Shown: in pieces, positions 11,680 through 25,215 of the stretch
Layout: each line of letters begins with the position of its first letter
Numbering within the stretch: position 1 is the first letter of the stretch
Source of the DNA: Blasia pusilla
Taxonomy: Eukaryota; Marchantiophyta; Marchantiopsida; Blasiales
Direction of reading: 5' to 3'
Assembly (NCBI GenBank): GCA_050084515.1
Contig: CM114272.1
Location: 54,808,001-54,872,000 of the forward strand
DNA length: 64,000 bases
The notes under the pieces: model-generated
Told to the model about the DNA's origin: nothing
Database searches by the model: none
Seen by the model: the letters and a program-made list of their open reading frames with translations, nothing else
Position numbers and translations under genes: made by a program

Positions 11680-12180
11680 CACTGATTGGAGTAGGTTGGG
11701 ACTTGGAGTGGTGTTTGACACAACATGATGATGAGCACATGGAGTTTGTAGTGACCTATGCAAGTCGTTCGAATAATGCAGCGGAGTCACGCTACAGTTC
11801 ATATGAGGAAGAGTGCTTGGCAGTAGTGTGGGCTGTGGCACACTTTAGGTGTTACTTGTTTGGCACACAATTAACCCTTGTTACTGATCACCAACCGCTC
11901 AAGTGGTTGATGGAGTCTAACAAGCTTACAAGGAAGCTTGCACGGTGGGCTCTTATCTTACAGGAGTATGACTACCAGGTAGTACATAGACCTAGAGTTG
12001 CCAACCTTAATGCTGATGGGTTGAGTAGGAACCCATGTACTAGCCAAGAGGATGCAATTGGGGCTAGATGGCATGGCGGGGTTGATGAGGAGATGGTGCC
12101 AGGTTGGCATGCATCCGCCTTTTTATGTTGGTTAGGGGTGGACTCTAGTATGGAGGACCAAATGACATCTTACTCTAGTT
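11680..12180 (+). pseudogene. Ty3/gypsy RNase H of copy 1
   Basis: The characteristic segment HTDWSRLGLGVV near 11680 is followed, one frame over, by EFVVTYASRSNNAAESRYSSYEEECLAVVWAV (in part) near 11750-11835, then LFGTQLTLVTDHQPLKWL near 11860. The latter is the classical TDHxPL motif of gypsy RNase H. It ends with HRPRVANLNADGLSR near 12000, the usual RNase H to integrase junction. The enzyme degrades RNA in RNA-DNA hybrids during reverse transcription. An indel near 11700 shifts it out of the RT frame. Confidence 0.9.
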
Positions 12181-12257
12181 AGAGGGTAGATGGCCAGCCT
12201 TCAGATCCTAAGGTTGCAGATGGTGGTACGGATCAACGTGATATTCATGATGATGCA

Positions 12258-13200
12258 TTGGTGTTGGAGTTCCTACGGACCAGTAGAATGCCAGGCATAG
12301 TGAGTGCCAAGGAGCGAGACCGTGTTCTTCAATGTGCTAAGAGGTATCGATTGGAGGGAACACATATTCTCCGTGTGTGGGAGGATGGTAGAGTACGAGT
12401 AGTGCCGCATTTGGCTCAGAGAGAGCGCATTGTGCGACATGCCCATGAGGAGTTGGGACATTTTGGGTAAATCATACATATAGCTTACTCCTTGGTCAGT
12501 ATTGGTGGCGTGGCATGCATACTCAGGTGCAGCAATTGGTGTCACATTGTATGGTTTGTGACTGGGTGAGGGCATCATTCAATGCCCCTACACCAAAGTT
12601 ACATCCCTTGCCTATTATGGGGTTGGGTTACCGTTGGAGTGTGGACTTTACGGGACCGTTACCGTTGACTATACGACATCATCGATATGTGTTGGTGATG
12701 GTGAAGCACTTCTCCAAGTGGATTGAGTTGGTGGCATTACCTGACAAGGCAAGTGAGGGAACGGCGTATGCGTTTCTTGATAGAGTGCTCAGTCATTTTG
12801 GTGCACCAGCTGAAGTGCTGACCAACCAGGGTACAGAGTTTCAGGGTGAGTTTCAGATCTTGTGTGACAAGGCGTTGATTGATCATCGGACCACGTCTCG
12901 AGATCATCCAAAGGCGGATGGTTTGGCCAAGCGTGTGGTTCAGACGGTGAAGAGGGCATTGCGCAAGTATGGCCTACAGAAGGGGCATCTTGGAGATTGG
13001 GATATTCAGTTGCCATGGTTAGCCATGGGGTATAGGTTCACTCGCCAAGCATCCTTGGCTTCCTTCTCACCTTATTTTTACATTATCGGCCGAGATCCAA
13101 ACTTGCGGCAAAGACCAATTGTCGTCGAGTCTAGTGAGGTGGTGAACCTTGATGACCCAGAGATATGGATGAGAGTGTGTTCTTAGCGGGCAGAGCTCTT
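12258..13200 (+). pseudogene. Ty3/gypsy integrase of copy 1
   Basis: The N-terminal HHCC zinc module spans 12430-12560 (HAHEELGHFG, then CMVC) and is broken by a stop and a frame change near 12468. The DDE core starts at WSVDFTGPLP with the first aspartate codon at 12644. The second aspartate is asparagine (TNQGTEF, codon 12824-12826). The glutamate position in the usual ADGxxER motif is lysine (ADGLAKR, codon 12929-12931). Both changes fit single G-to-A transitions, so strand transfer should be abolished. The C-terminal segment continues to 13500 and leads into a PHD-type finger. Confidence 0.9.
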
Positions 13201-13210
13201 TAGAAGAGTT

Positions 13211-13696
13211 ATGCCAATAATCTTTGAGAATCTTGCCATTGCTCAACACAGGGATACGTTGCGGTATGCAACCATTTGGGGTGGAGGTTATCGACCATCG
13301 ATTCGTAGGTTCCATGTGGGGGACTATGTCTATTTGCAGAAGATTGCACCGACCACGTTGGATGTGACGGCAAGCCGCGCTATTTTACGAGTGCGCGAGG
13401 TATTAGCTTCTGGAGTTCTCATGTTGGAGGCTCGTGATGGAGTTGTTTGGAAGGACCATGTGCATAATTTTGCGCCATGTCATCTTCCAAATGTGGATGG
13501 TATTGTTGACCCAAGCTTAGCCATGATGCGTGCTAGCTTGAGGTGCATGTTGTGTGGGTCTGCTGGTAACGCACCCCGTATGTTGGTGTGTGATCGGTGT
13601 TCTAGGGGTTGGCACATGATGTGTTTGACTCACGTATGGATGTTGTTCCTCTTTGGAAGGTGGGTTTGTCTCGATGTACTTAGGAGAGGTAGATGA
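13211..13696 (+). pseudogene. Integrase C-terminal region with PHD-type zinc finger
   Basis: From 13211 the frame holds the integrase C-terminal beta-barrel region (RRFHVGDYVYLQK.., VLMLEARDG). It is followed at 13544-13677 by C-x2-C-x11-C-x2-C-x4-H-x2-C, a loop, then W-V-C. This is the C4HC3 pattern and spacing of a PHD finger, including the tryptophan two residues before the seventh ligand. The eighth ligand is out of frame by one base: a TGT at 13675-13677. PHD fingers usually read histone H3 tails. The position equals that of the chromodomain in chromoviruses, where it guides integration. The function here is inference. Confidence 0.8.
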
Positions 13697-13844
13697 CTTG
13701 ATCTTTGCATGATACGGATTACAGATGTGCGACTAACGATGGGGCAACCTAGCACCCGGCCTTCTGATTCGTGCACCCAAGAAGGTGTATAGCATGTAGT
13801 AGATGTATAGGGCTACTTGGGAATTAAAGGGACCTAACCGCCAA

Positions 13845-14432
13845 TTAAAGGGGCGAGTTGTGGTACACTTGTGTTTGTGGATGCTCTCGTCTATGTTATG
13901 TATGTATGTGAGTATGGTATGTCATCGATGTATGTTGTATGACGATGTGGATTCGCACAACAGCTATCATGACCATACGGATTATGTCGTAGAGTATAGT
14001 GTGCTAGTAGAGGCCATACCTTATGTAGGGTTGTAGTGTCTAGGTAGAGATGCGGTTTCATACATAGGGTTGGGGGTTTCTCAGTTGAGGGTGACTTTTC
14101 CAGTAGGGCCCGCTCTTAGGTTGGAGGATATAGTGTGGAGTGCACTCAAAGAACAGTTAGTTCTTTGAGTTGAGCCTGTTGCGTTGGGAGTTAGCCTTGG
14201 TAGTGAGTAGAGCTCTTGGTTATGGTGGTTCCCGCAAGCTTCGATTCTCCCATCGTGGAGTGGGTTTGGCTTGATTGTATGTGATTCTATACGTGTTTTA
14301 TGACAGTAGGTCTTTCACGGATTTCAGTTGTGGTACACTTGTGTTTGTGGATGCTCTCGTCTATGTTATATATGTATGTGAGTATGGTATATCAGCGATG
14401 TATGTTGTATGACGATGTGGATTCGCACGACA
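13845..14432 (+). repeat. Polypurine tract and compound 3' LTR of gypsy copy 1 (A-gc-B-A')
   Basis: A purine-rich tract (ttaaaggggcgag, 13845-13857) precedes segment A (13859-13962, 104 bp), the dinucleotide GC, segment B (13965-14326) and segment A' (14329-14432, 104 bp). A and A' are near-identical direct repeats, each starting TGTGGTACAC and ending ..ACA. The element's outer end, ..CGCACGACA, abuts the CCTT target duplication. The same A-gc-B-A' order occurs in copy 2. Only B is present at the 5' end of copy 1. Segments A and A' contain a 'tatgtatgtatgtgag' type alternating tract. Confidence 0.8.
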
Positions 14433-15293
14433 CCTTGGTGTTGAGTGTATCAAGGTTGGAGAGAGGATGTGGTTATTACAACAACAATAAGCTCTTCACA
14501 TGCTTTCAAAATATGGTATGACGGCTTGTAAGCTAGTCTCTACACCGTTAATTGGACCAAAGTATGAAGCTAAGAGTGGATGAAGGAGAGTTGCTTGCAG
14601 ATTCTAATATGTATAAAGTGGATGGTTGGAAGTTTGATCTATCTGACTATAACCAGGCCATATTTCAGCTACGCAATTGGCCTAGTAAGCCAATTTATGC
14701 AAGCACTTCAAAAATCTTACCTTGATGTTGTGAAGAGGATTATGCAGTACGTGAAATTTTCTGTTCAATTCGGGCTTCAATTTGAATCTTCTCCAAATTT
14801 ATGATTAGAGGGATTCACAGATGTTGATAGGGCAGGAAACATGTCTGATAGATACTCCATATCTGGTTATTCATTTACCTCGGGAAGCGCAGCTATAAGT
14901 TGGGCTGCAAAGAAGCAACCTATAGTTGCTTTATCTTCAACATAGGCTAAGTATATAGGAGCAACCAATGCAACATGTGAGGCAGTGTGGCTTCATCAAT
15001 TACTTGTTGAGATTGTGTGAGTAATATATACATAAAATATTAGTAGCATCAAGCTTGCTAATAATCTTGTGTTTCATGCTCGAACAAAGCATGTTGAGGT
15101 GCACTATCAATTTATTAGAAAAGAAGTGCTTGCAGGAGAAATTGATGTTGTGTATATAGGTACAGATCGGCAAATTTTTGATATCTTTGCAAAGGCATTG
15201 TCCAGAGATAAGTTTGAGATGTTTAGATACGATTTAGGTCTTAGAGATATCGATATAAACTTGAGGGGGATGTCACATCTTATTTTGACGTAG
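14433..15293 (+). pseudogene. Ty1/copia RT end and RNase H
   Basis: Directly after the gypsy element the copia frame resumes with LGVE, then WLLQQQ and LSKYGMTACKLVSTPL. TRPYFSYAIGLVSQFM follows near 14660, GYSFTSGSAAISWAAKKQ near 14868, ALSST near 14930 and TKHVEVHYQFIRKE near 15090, the usual copia RNase H series. The frame ends at TAG 15291-15293, just beyond the polypurine tract. Several stops are present. Joining with 4440-5121 across the insertion is direct evidence that the gypsy element arrived later. Confidence 0.9.
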
Positions 15294-15345
15294 TTAGAGT
15301 TCTATCACGTTGACGACATAGAGAGTCAGCGGGCTATTTGGGTGT
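15261..15345 (+). repeat. Copia polypurine tract and start of 3' LTR
   Basis: TTGAGGGGGA at 15261-15270 is a typical copia polypurine tract, followed by TGTCACATC, the expected TG start of an LTR. The LTR seems to be interrupted by the third gypsy relative and to resume at about 18993 with TATA-like 'cctatataattgag' near 19187. The exact break point on the left side was not found. Confidence 0.6.
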
Positions 15346-15364
15346 AACTTCGTCCTAAGATGTC

Positions 15365-15432
15365 GGAGGCTCAATTGGTAGAGCGTATGTTTTGCAAGCA
15401 TAAAGCTGTCGGTTCAAATCCGATCGTCTCCA
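15365..15432 (+). tRNA. tRNA-Ala(UGC)-like sequence, acceptor stem incomplete
   Basis: A cloverleaf can be drawn: D arm GCTC-AATTGGTA-GAGC (15369-15384), anticodon arm TATGT-TTTGCAA-GCATA with anticodon TGC at 15393-15395, and T arm GTCGG-TTCAAAT-CCGAT. The 3' acceptor strand CGTCTCC pairs only through its last four bases with GGAG at 15365-15368. The rest of the 5' acceptor strand and the two-base linker are missing, so it is probably a pseudogene. The D-loop and T-loop style resembles bacterial or organellar tRNAs. It sits about 95 bp into the copia 3' LTR. Confidence 0.45.
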
Positions 15433-15499
15433 TATGAGTAATCTACTGGAAAAAAAAATAGAATAAATGCTTGTAAGAATGCAACTTTATAATACCTGC

Positions 15500-17250
15500 G
15501 GGAGTGATGAGGTTAGCAACAGGTCTATTTTGTCAGGAATGTCATTTATAGAAATTTCTATATTTTGGTTTTAGTCCGACATGTGACTCGTGAGCGAGTC
15601 ATCGATCATCCGATAACCTGTGCACGCAGGTTACCGTTGGTAGGGCTATTTCTGGAGGAAGAGCCTTTTGGCTCTTCCCAAGGGTATAAGAGTGAGGAAG
15701 ATGGCTTTCTCAAGCCATCTTTCTCATGTTGAGCCTTATGAGCACCTCTCTTGCATAGACGTGTGTGGGTGTGTAGGAGTTAGGGTGCTAGCGCCCGGAT
15801 TCCCTCATAGCATAGGGTGGATGTGATTCGATATGCTGATGTAGATTCATGAGTGGAGTTTTAGGCCAGGTGAGCCATTTTTACTACTCTAGATTTTACA
15901 TGAGAAAGATGTCAGGGGGTAGTGGGAATTCGTTGTTTGCAGGCAAGCAAGCGAGTTGCCTCAGTGGGAAGCCCTTGGAGACACGTGTGTCGCGTTTTTT
16001 TGTTGTTTTTATGTTTAGGAGGCCGTGCGCGGAAGCGCTTTCCATTTCTCACAGATTTTGCTTAGGTGGGTTGATGGGGGACAACAACAGAGTGTAGCGT
16101 GATGTGGGGCGAGTGTGTGTGTTCGCGAGTGAGTGTGTTGGGAGAGAAGCAAAAGGAGTTTTTAGGTCTTACAGCCGCCGGGAGGCTATCAAGTAAAGTC
16201 GGCTAGGTTAGGTCGTAGCCGCCTAGGTCTAGGGTTAGGTCATGGCATAGCTGGTGAGAGTATGTGTACAGATACGTAGCCATGTGGTACAACATAGGGT
16301 ACCACATGTGATCGCGGGTAGAGGGCGCCGCGCCAAATTATTTGGAAGTACGCAAGCTAGGGTTGGGGGGCTGGTCGCATAAGGGGCTAGTAGGTCTATC
16401 GGATAAGGTACGTCATGCATTGAGCGGGGCTGTGGGAGCTAAAGGAACGTGCTAGGGCGAGCCGAGCCACCTTGCGCCCCCTCTTTTTCCGGACGTGGTC
16501 GGTGCCTTCCTCTCGACGTGGTAGACTCCCAACGTAGTCAATATCTGGACGTGGTAAGGGCGGACGTAGAAGGCATGGCGGACATAGTAGGCAAGGTGGA
16601 TGTGGTAGAGTGACGATCCGGACGTGGTTGATTCATATTACCAGGTTGAGGGGGTCGATGTGGTTGAGGTGAGTTACGTAGAGAGAGAGCGTTGTTGAGA
16701 CTTGGTGTTTCGTGAGCATGGTGGGATTCACGACGGGAGTTTGGTAGTTATTACGAGTCAATTGGGGATCGATGCAGTAGTTCTTTATCGAATATGGATG
16801 CAAGTGTGTGATGGCGATACACACACTGATGCTGACGGGAGGTTTTTGACATATATTTGAAGTTGATGGCGTGCCACAAAGGTTGCTGTGCCACATGGAG
16901 GAGTGAGTGTTGACGGTACCATAGGTTGGAGGGCGTGATCAAGTTACCCATTTGAGTTCCTTTTTCCCATACTTATCTTGTGTCATTAAGGGTGTTAGGT
17001 TGGGCAATTTCTGGTATTAGATGGGTGTAGCAATGGTGACGAGTGTAGACTCCTTTCATGTGTAGCATGTTGGTGGATATACGGTGGTTTTTTAGTAGGG
17101 GTCGCGTGTATGACTCGAGAGTTTCAGTAGTTTAGGTGAGTCAGTGGGAGGCTCATGATGAGCATGAGTGTTGAGTGTGCATGAGGTCGGGTGTGTCATC
17201 ACGGGATTAGCATTAGCGTAGGTGAGCTAGAGAGGACTGTGGGAGACTCT
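15500..17250. other. Non-coding stretch, probably leader of the third gypsy relative or LTR DNA
   Basis: No gene is supported here. The stretch 15560-15850 contains hairpin-like arms (gagccttttggctc, gatggctttctcaagccatc) and a TATAAGAG box. A block at 15888-15935 ('ttttacatgagaaagat..gggaattc') recurs at 24902-24942, so it belongs to a dispersed repeat. Many 'acgtgg' and 'gacgtagt' type motifs occur between 16480 and 16640. The left end of the third gypsy element most likely falls within this stretch. Confidence 0.35.
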
Positions 17251-17259
17251 TGGTGAGTC

Positions 17260-18992
17260 TGAGTGTTTGAGTGGGTAAGACAAGGTTATCATCAGGACAT
17301 TCTTCCAAGGTTCAAAAGAACGGGATAGTACAAGTAGTGGTAGTGGAGTGACACAGAGTGGTGTGAGGTATGGAGGGGTTTTGGGTGAGGAACCACCCCC
17401 ACTCCCATCAATGGCTGGATCGTCATCACTAGACATTGGGTTTGGTGACGAGATCGCAGACGAGGAGGGTGATAAGTGGAGAGAGATGGACGACATGAGC
17501 CACCAAGGCATGCGTCATTTCTCGGGTGCGATAGGCACCATTAGACTAGGAAAGGGCGCGACCCTTTGTATCAAATTGGTAGTTAGGACAGTTTTGTACC
17601 GCGGATTCATAGGGATTGTGCATCGACGTCACAAGGATTTGGAGAGACAAATCCTATGGCGGCTTGGTTGGAGCTAATTTCAACCACGTTGTTGGAGGTG
17701 GCCTCTAGGGTGAGCCAGACCGCTTTGTTTTCCGCCATGGAGTTAGAAACGTTGGGAGTTGGACCAGCGGAGGTGTTACGGCTAGCCATCACGTTGTGTG
17801 AGCTTGGAGAGGTGACTGCCTCTCGTTTAGAGGTAGTTGAGGAGGTGGTGGACTTGCCCTCGAAGCAGATGCTCGGGACATTCCCCATTGAGTCATGGCA
17901 TGTTGCGACGGAAAAGTTGGTAGTTATGTCAGCTAGGTCTGCAATAGAGCGAGCCATGATCACACCAGGTGTGGTGTTGTTGGATAACTAAGCATGAGTG
18001 TTTTGTTTGGTTAGTCCCACAAGTACGGTGTACCACCCGCAATGCGTTCTACTTGATTCGGAAGCCCAACCCTTGATGTTAGGGAAGGCGGCGTGTTTGG
18101 TGCTGGGTTTACAGAAAGGGAACATTGAGCGTTCTCCCTTTCAGATACAAACCTCTATTGGGGATGTATCATCCACACATTACATGACTCGACAGGAGTT
18201 GGTGTTTAGACTCCAGCCAGAGCATGAGTCGGATAGTGTGATGGGGTGCACTCGGGTGATTATGACACCGGCAGAGTCATATGATGTGTTGGTAGGGAGT
18301 ACAATGTTGTATCCCCTTGGTTTCATTCTAGATTTTTGGAAGGAGAAGATTTCTTATCGGCCAGGGTGGCGATCAGGTGATGGACGTGTGAGCCATCTCT
18401 TGATGTTGTTTACAAGGAGTAGTGGTGGTCGACCACGTGAGGATACGGTGAACCCGTTGGCCGCATTCACATGTAGTGTTGGCTGATGATGAGGGTTTTG
18501 GGAGAGGAGCACACATGAAGAGGATATTCCCGTAACAGATAGTCCCACAGAGAGACATGATAGGGTGGGTGTCTCTTCCCATGGTGCGGAGCTTCATTAT
18601 TGTTTTTGGGGACAAGCATTGAGATGCATGGAGTGCAGAAGAGCTTGAGGTAGGCGTGGAGTCGTGCCTATGTTTGGAGCAGGGTACGAGAGTGTTAGAT
18701 CTCTTTGGAGAGATCAACACGGTGGGTTGTTGTAGTGTTGCGGGGACGACGGCACCGATGGTGCTAGCTAGATGTGTATAGGATGGTAGATCATGTCAGG
18801 TACATAGGTGTTAACTATCTGGAGTTAGGGAGACCCAATTGCCAACTAGGGGGGTGATTGTGGGGTCTTGGTGTATGTGCGTGAGTTTTGTCTATGTGTG
18901 GATCTACCCGTATGTTGGGGAAGATCGGTGTTGTGTGGTGTGTAGATGTGACCATCGATGTGGGTTGTGTAGCAATGTGTATACGCACGACA
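17260..18992 (+). mobile_element. Third, diverged and internally deleted relative of the methyltransferase gypsy family
   Basis: Order matches the family: a gag N-terminal-like piece (17340-17560, SGVRYGG.., DEEGDKWRE, HFSGAIGTI), a protease region (17998-18486) with VLLDSEAQPLMLGKAAC, FQIQTSIGD and SYDVLVGSTMLYPLGF, then methyltransferase motif I TRVLDLFGE near 18685. After motif I the rest of pol is missing. The sequence runs into a polypurine tract (ctaggggggtga, about 18845-18857) and a 134 bp LTR-A-like segment (18859-18992) ending CGCACGACA. The protein pieces are clearly diverged from copies 1 and 2, so this is a separate subfamily. The left boundary is uncertain. Confidence 0.75.
17998..18486 (+). 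pseudogene. Aspartic protease region of third gypsy relative
   Basis: About 160 codons align block by block with the protease regions of copies 1 and 2. The shared blocks are VLLDS-AQPLMLGKAAC, FQIQTS, SAESYDVLVG-like PAESYDVLVG, LYPLGF and YRPGWRSGDGR. The active-site motif is DSEA, so the catalytic DSG is lost here too. The frame ends at a TGA just before the truncated methyltransferase start. Comparison of the three copies shows that the blocks after the DSG motif are under constraint within the family. Confidence 0.75.
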
Positions 18993-18996
18993 AGCA

Positions 18997-19375
18997 GTAT
19001 TGAACACTAAGTTATAGTCAAGCTCATCGAACAACCAAATTGCTATAGTTGGTACTCACATGAAGTAGGGAAGCTTAATCTTGGTTAGTTAGTTAAGCAT
19101 GATTATCTCAACTAGGGTTAGTTAATCACAATTAGTCTAACTCACGACTATGGTTAAGATTGGGGTTAGGGTTGCTTGTACATATCCTATATAATTGAGA
19201 AGGGGACCAGCTTCCATTCATTCTCTCGTTACAGAATTTTATTCTCCATGGTGGTGAGTGTGAGAGTCGTATCCCACGGATTATCCTTTTTAGCAGTTTT
19301 CTACATATACAACATAGTTGGTTGGTTTTCTTCGTCGGTGAGCACCTCTCTCATAGAATTGGCATGGCGATAAAA
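18997..19375 (+). repeat. Resumed copia 3' LTR (probable)
   Basis: The stretch directly after the third gypsy element contains a block at 18997-19075 similar to 1498-1575 upstream of copia gag. It then has 'tatcctatataattgagaagg' (TATA-like, near 19185) and 'ttcattctctcgttacag', typical of LTR promoter and R regions. The end is not defined; 19375 is an estimate. Confidence 0.45.
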
Positions 19376-20194
19376 TCAAGAAAGCATTTGTAGCATACAC
19401 ATGCTTCACATTATCTAATATGAGACAATGTCAAGCGTACACATTCGCCCTCATGAACATCTTCTGCATGAGGACATGGTTAAGGAAATATGACAAGCGT
19501 AGAGATGCATGCATGATTTTAGTCGTGATTGAAACTTTACAAACATGATTCCCTTGATTTACTACGTACATGGCACAAATATTTTGCCGCGTCTTTTGTA
19601 GCGAAAGAGAGCGTATCATATTGTAAGTGCGGCATTTAGGGGGAGATCGTAGTCCAAGCTTAAAGGAGCCCAAAACAAGATGAAACCTATACTTTCAGGT
19701 TAACCTATTCCTCAATAAATTATCCTCAACCTGCATTTGAGGAACTTAATATTTTTGTAAGCTTCCTATTTTGAGAGAATTTTCTCTATCTGTGGAAAGT
19801 AACCCTTGACTCACTCTAACGGGTTTAGGGTCAAGGGGATGACCTGCAAGCATAAGTCACCAGGGAGAGGGCTTGGGGAGAGAGATAGTATATCTTAAGG
19901 AGAGAGAGCTTGGGAGCTCATTCTCTCTTTGTTGAACCTCATTTGCATGAGGTGGCGGAGTTATAGTGCTCCTTGCCTTATGAGTAGCCCCAGCATCTAA
20001 CCATGAAAGTGGATTTGGAGAAAGAGACAGAGATAGAGAGGGTATGAGTAAATAAATGAATATATTTATTGTCCATAGGAATCCCATAGGACCATGGGAC
20101 TTTCACTTAATTTTGCACAAATAACAGTAACTTGAAGAAAGAACTAGCAAAGCATTAACAAGGGCTTGGGAGGTCCTTTATGCCATGTGATATC

Positions 20195-20246
<52 letters not shown>

Positions 20247-20552
20247 GTTTGTGAGAGATAAGTTTCTATTTATTCAATAGATTTTGGTCATTATTCAACT
20301 CCATATTTGGATTCCATGGGTTGTACGTCTTGGTCTAGTGTTTTGTGTGTTTGATTAGTGACAATGATTTATGTTGATGTGTATGCGCACCACATCTTAG
20401 ATAAGCCTTTTCCAATGAAGATTTGAGGGACTACCCTATAATAGACTTAGAATTGAAGGAAAGGTATTATGGCCTAAGGTGACTTTTGATTATTTTATCT
20501 ATATACAAGAGGGTGGTTGTTACTTTTTTGTCATAGTGTTGGGAGAGCCTCG
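19376..20552. other. Intergenic DNA with a GA microsatellite
   Basis: No gene is supported. It holds purine-rich tracts and a perfect (GA)n run of about 46 bp at 20196-20241. Short open frames here are low-complexity products of the repeats. Confidence 0.5.
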
Positions 20553-20890
20553 TGCACATGGTTGCACAAAAATTGACCAATCAGTCCCTAGGACAGACAT
20601 GAACGAACAAGTTTAGACATGCAGTGCAAGAGGTAAGGCCCACACTTATAGCTCACGGTGGAAGGCGTGGCGGGGATGGGATGGGCAGGGAAATAAGGAG
20701 GGAGAAATAAGGGAAAGAAATGAAAAAAGTATGGAATGTGGAGGCAAGTGGGGGGGAATGAGAAAGAGGGGGCATATGGGGCCCATATGGACAAGTCCTT
20801 CCATAAGACAAACATAAGTCCACAAACATGGACATGTCCGCAGACACGGACTGTATCCATATGCAACCTTGCTCGTGCACGGATACAAGA
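20553..20890. repeat. Dispersed repeat R1, copy b (most complete)
   Basis: The copy shows all landmarks of the R1 family in order, from 'catggttgcacaaaaa' and 'ccctaggacagac' through the G/A-rich middle to 'ccataagacaaacataagtcc', 'acatggacatgtccgc' and 'ccatatgcaacc'. It shares its left extension with the copy at 24970. It is non-coding. Its orientation is the same as the other copies in this window. Confidence 0.65.
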
Positions 20891-20989
20891 TAGTGAAGTA
20901 TGTTGCACCTTTGAGTAAGGCTCACAAGAATCCTGACACAATACAAATGTAGTTGGGAGTGAACTACCATATTTCAACCTCTTAAAGGA

Positions 20990-24969
<3,980 letters not shown>

Positions 24970-25215
24970 CCATGTACATGGTTGAAAAAAATGGGCAAGT
25001 CCCTAAGACAGACAAGTCTGGATATGTCCACATATATGGATTGTAAAAGGTAAGGCCCACACGTTATAGTTCATGATGGAAGGCAGGGCAGGGATAGGCG
25101 GGGCAATAAGAGAGGGTAGTGGAGGTGGGGAGAGGAAGAAACATGAAAGTGCGGAACACGGAGAAAAATGGGGAGAATAAAAAAAAAGGGGGGAGATGGG
25201 AAGGTGGGATTTTAA
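24970..25215. repeat. Dispersed repeat R1, copy c (3' truncated)
   Basis: The copy begins 'catggttgaaaaaaatgggcaagtccctaagacagac' (quoted in two overlapping parts in copy b) and follows the family through the 'gacatgtcc'-like, 'ggcccacac' and G/A-rich blocks. It stops after 'gggagatgggaaggtggg', without the 'ccataagac' and 'atgcaacc' end blocks seen in copies a, b and d. Confidence 0.6.

Larger units (their letters stand above)
5122..14432 (+). mobile_element. Ty3/gypsy retrotransposon encoding a DNA methyltransferase and PHD finger (copy 1)
   Basis: A 9.3 kb element sits inside the RT gene of the copia element. Its ends are TGTCATG.. and ..CGCACGACA, flanked by CCTT on both sides (5118-5121 and 14433-14436), and removing it restores the copia frame. 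Order inside: LTR segment B, leader with a 24 bp palindrome, gag, aspartic protease, C5 DNA methyltransferase, RT, RNase H, integrase, PHD finger, polypurine tract and a compound 3' LTR. RT before integrase defines Ty3/gypsy. Protease, methyltransferase, RT, late integrase and PHD share one reading frame, while RNase H and early integrase are shifted by an indel. Nonsense mutations and frameshifts make this copy inactive. Confidence 0.9.
1498..19375 (+). mobile_element. Ty1/copia LTR retrotransposon, decayed and twice invaded
   Basis: Recognisable parts in order are gag (about 1825-2700), protease site (about 2797), integrase (3200-4200), the first half of RT (4440-5121), then the rest of RT and RNase H (14433-15293), a polypurine tract (15261-15270) and a 3' LTR starting TGTCACATC at 15271. 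The order protease-integrase-RT-RNase H defines Ty1/copia. The reading frame crosses the gypsy insertion exactly: RT codons for ..SYFL stop at 5121 and LGVE.. resumes at 14433. A block near 1498-1575 resembles 18997-19075, so a remnant 5' LTR probably ends before gag. Many stops make it inactive. The 5' boundary is uncertain. Confidence 0.8.

Noticed and set aside
5122-14432. Reading the element as an endogenous pararetrovirus or envelope-bearing virus
   Set aside because: An integrase and LTRs with a target duplication are present, and no movement protein, coat or envelope-like frame was seen; the extra domains are a methyltransferase and a PHD finger.
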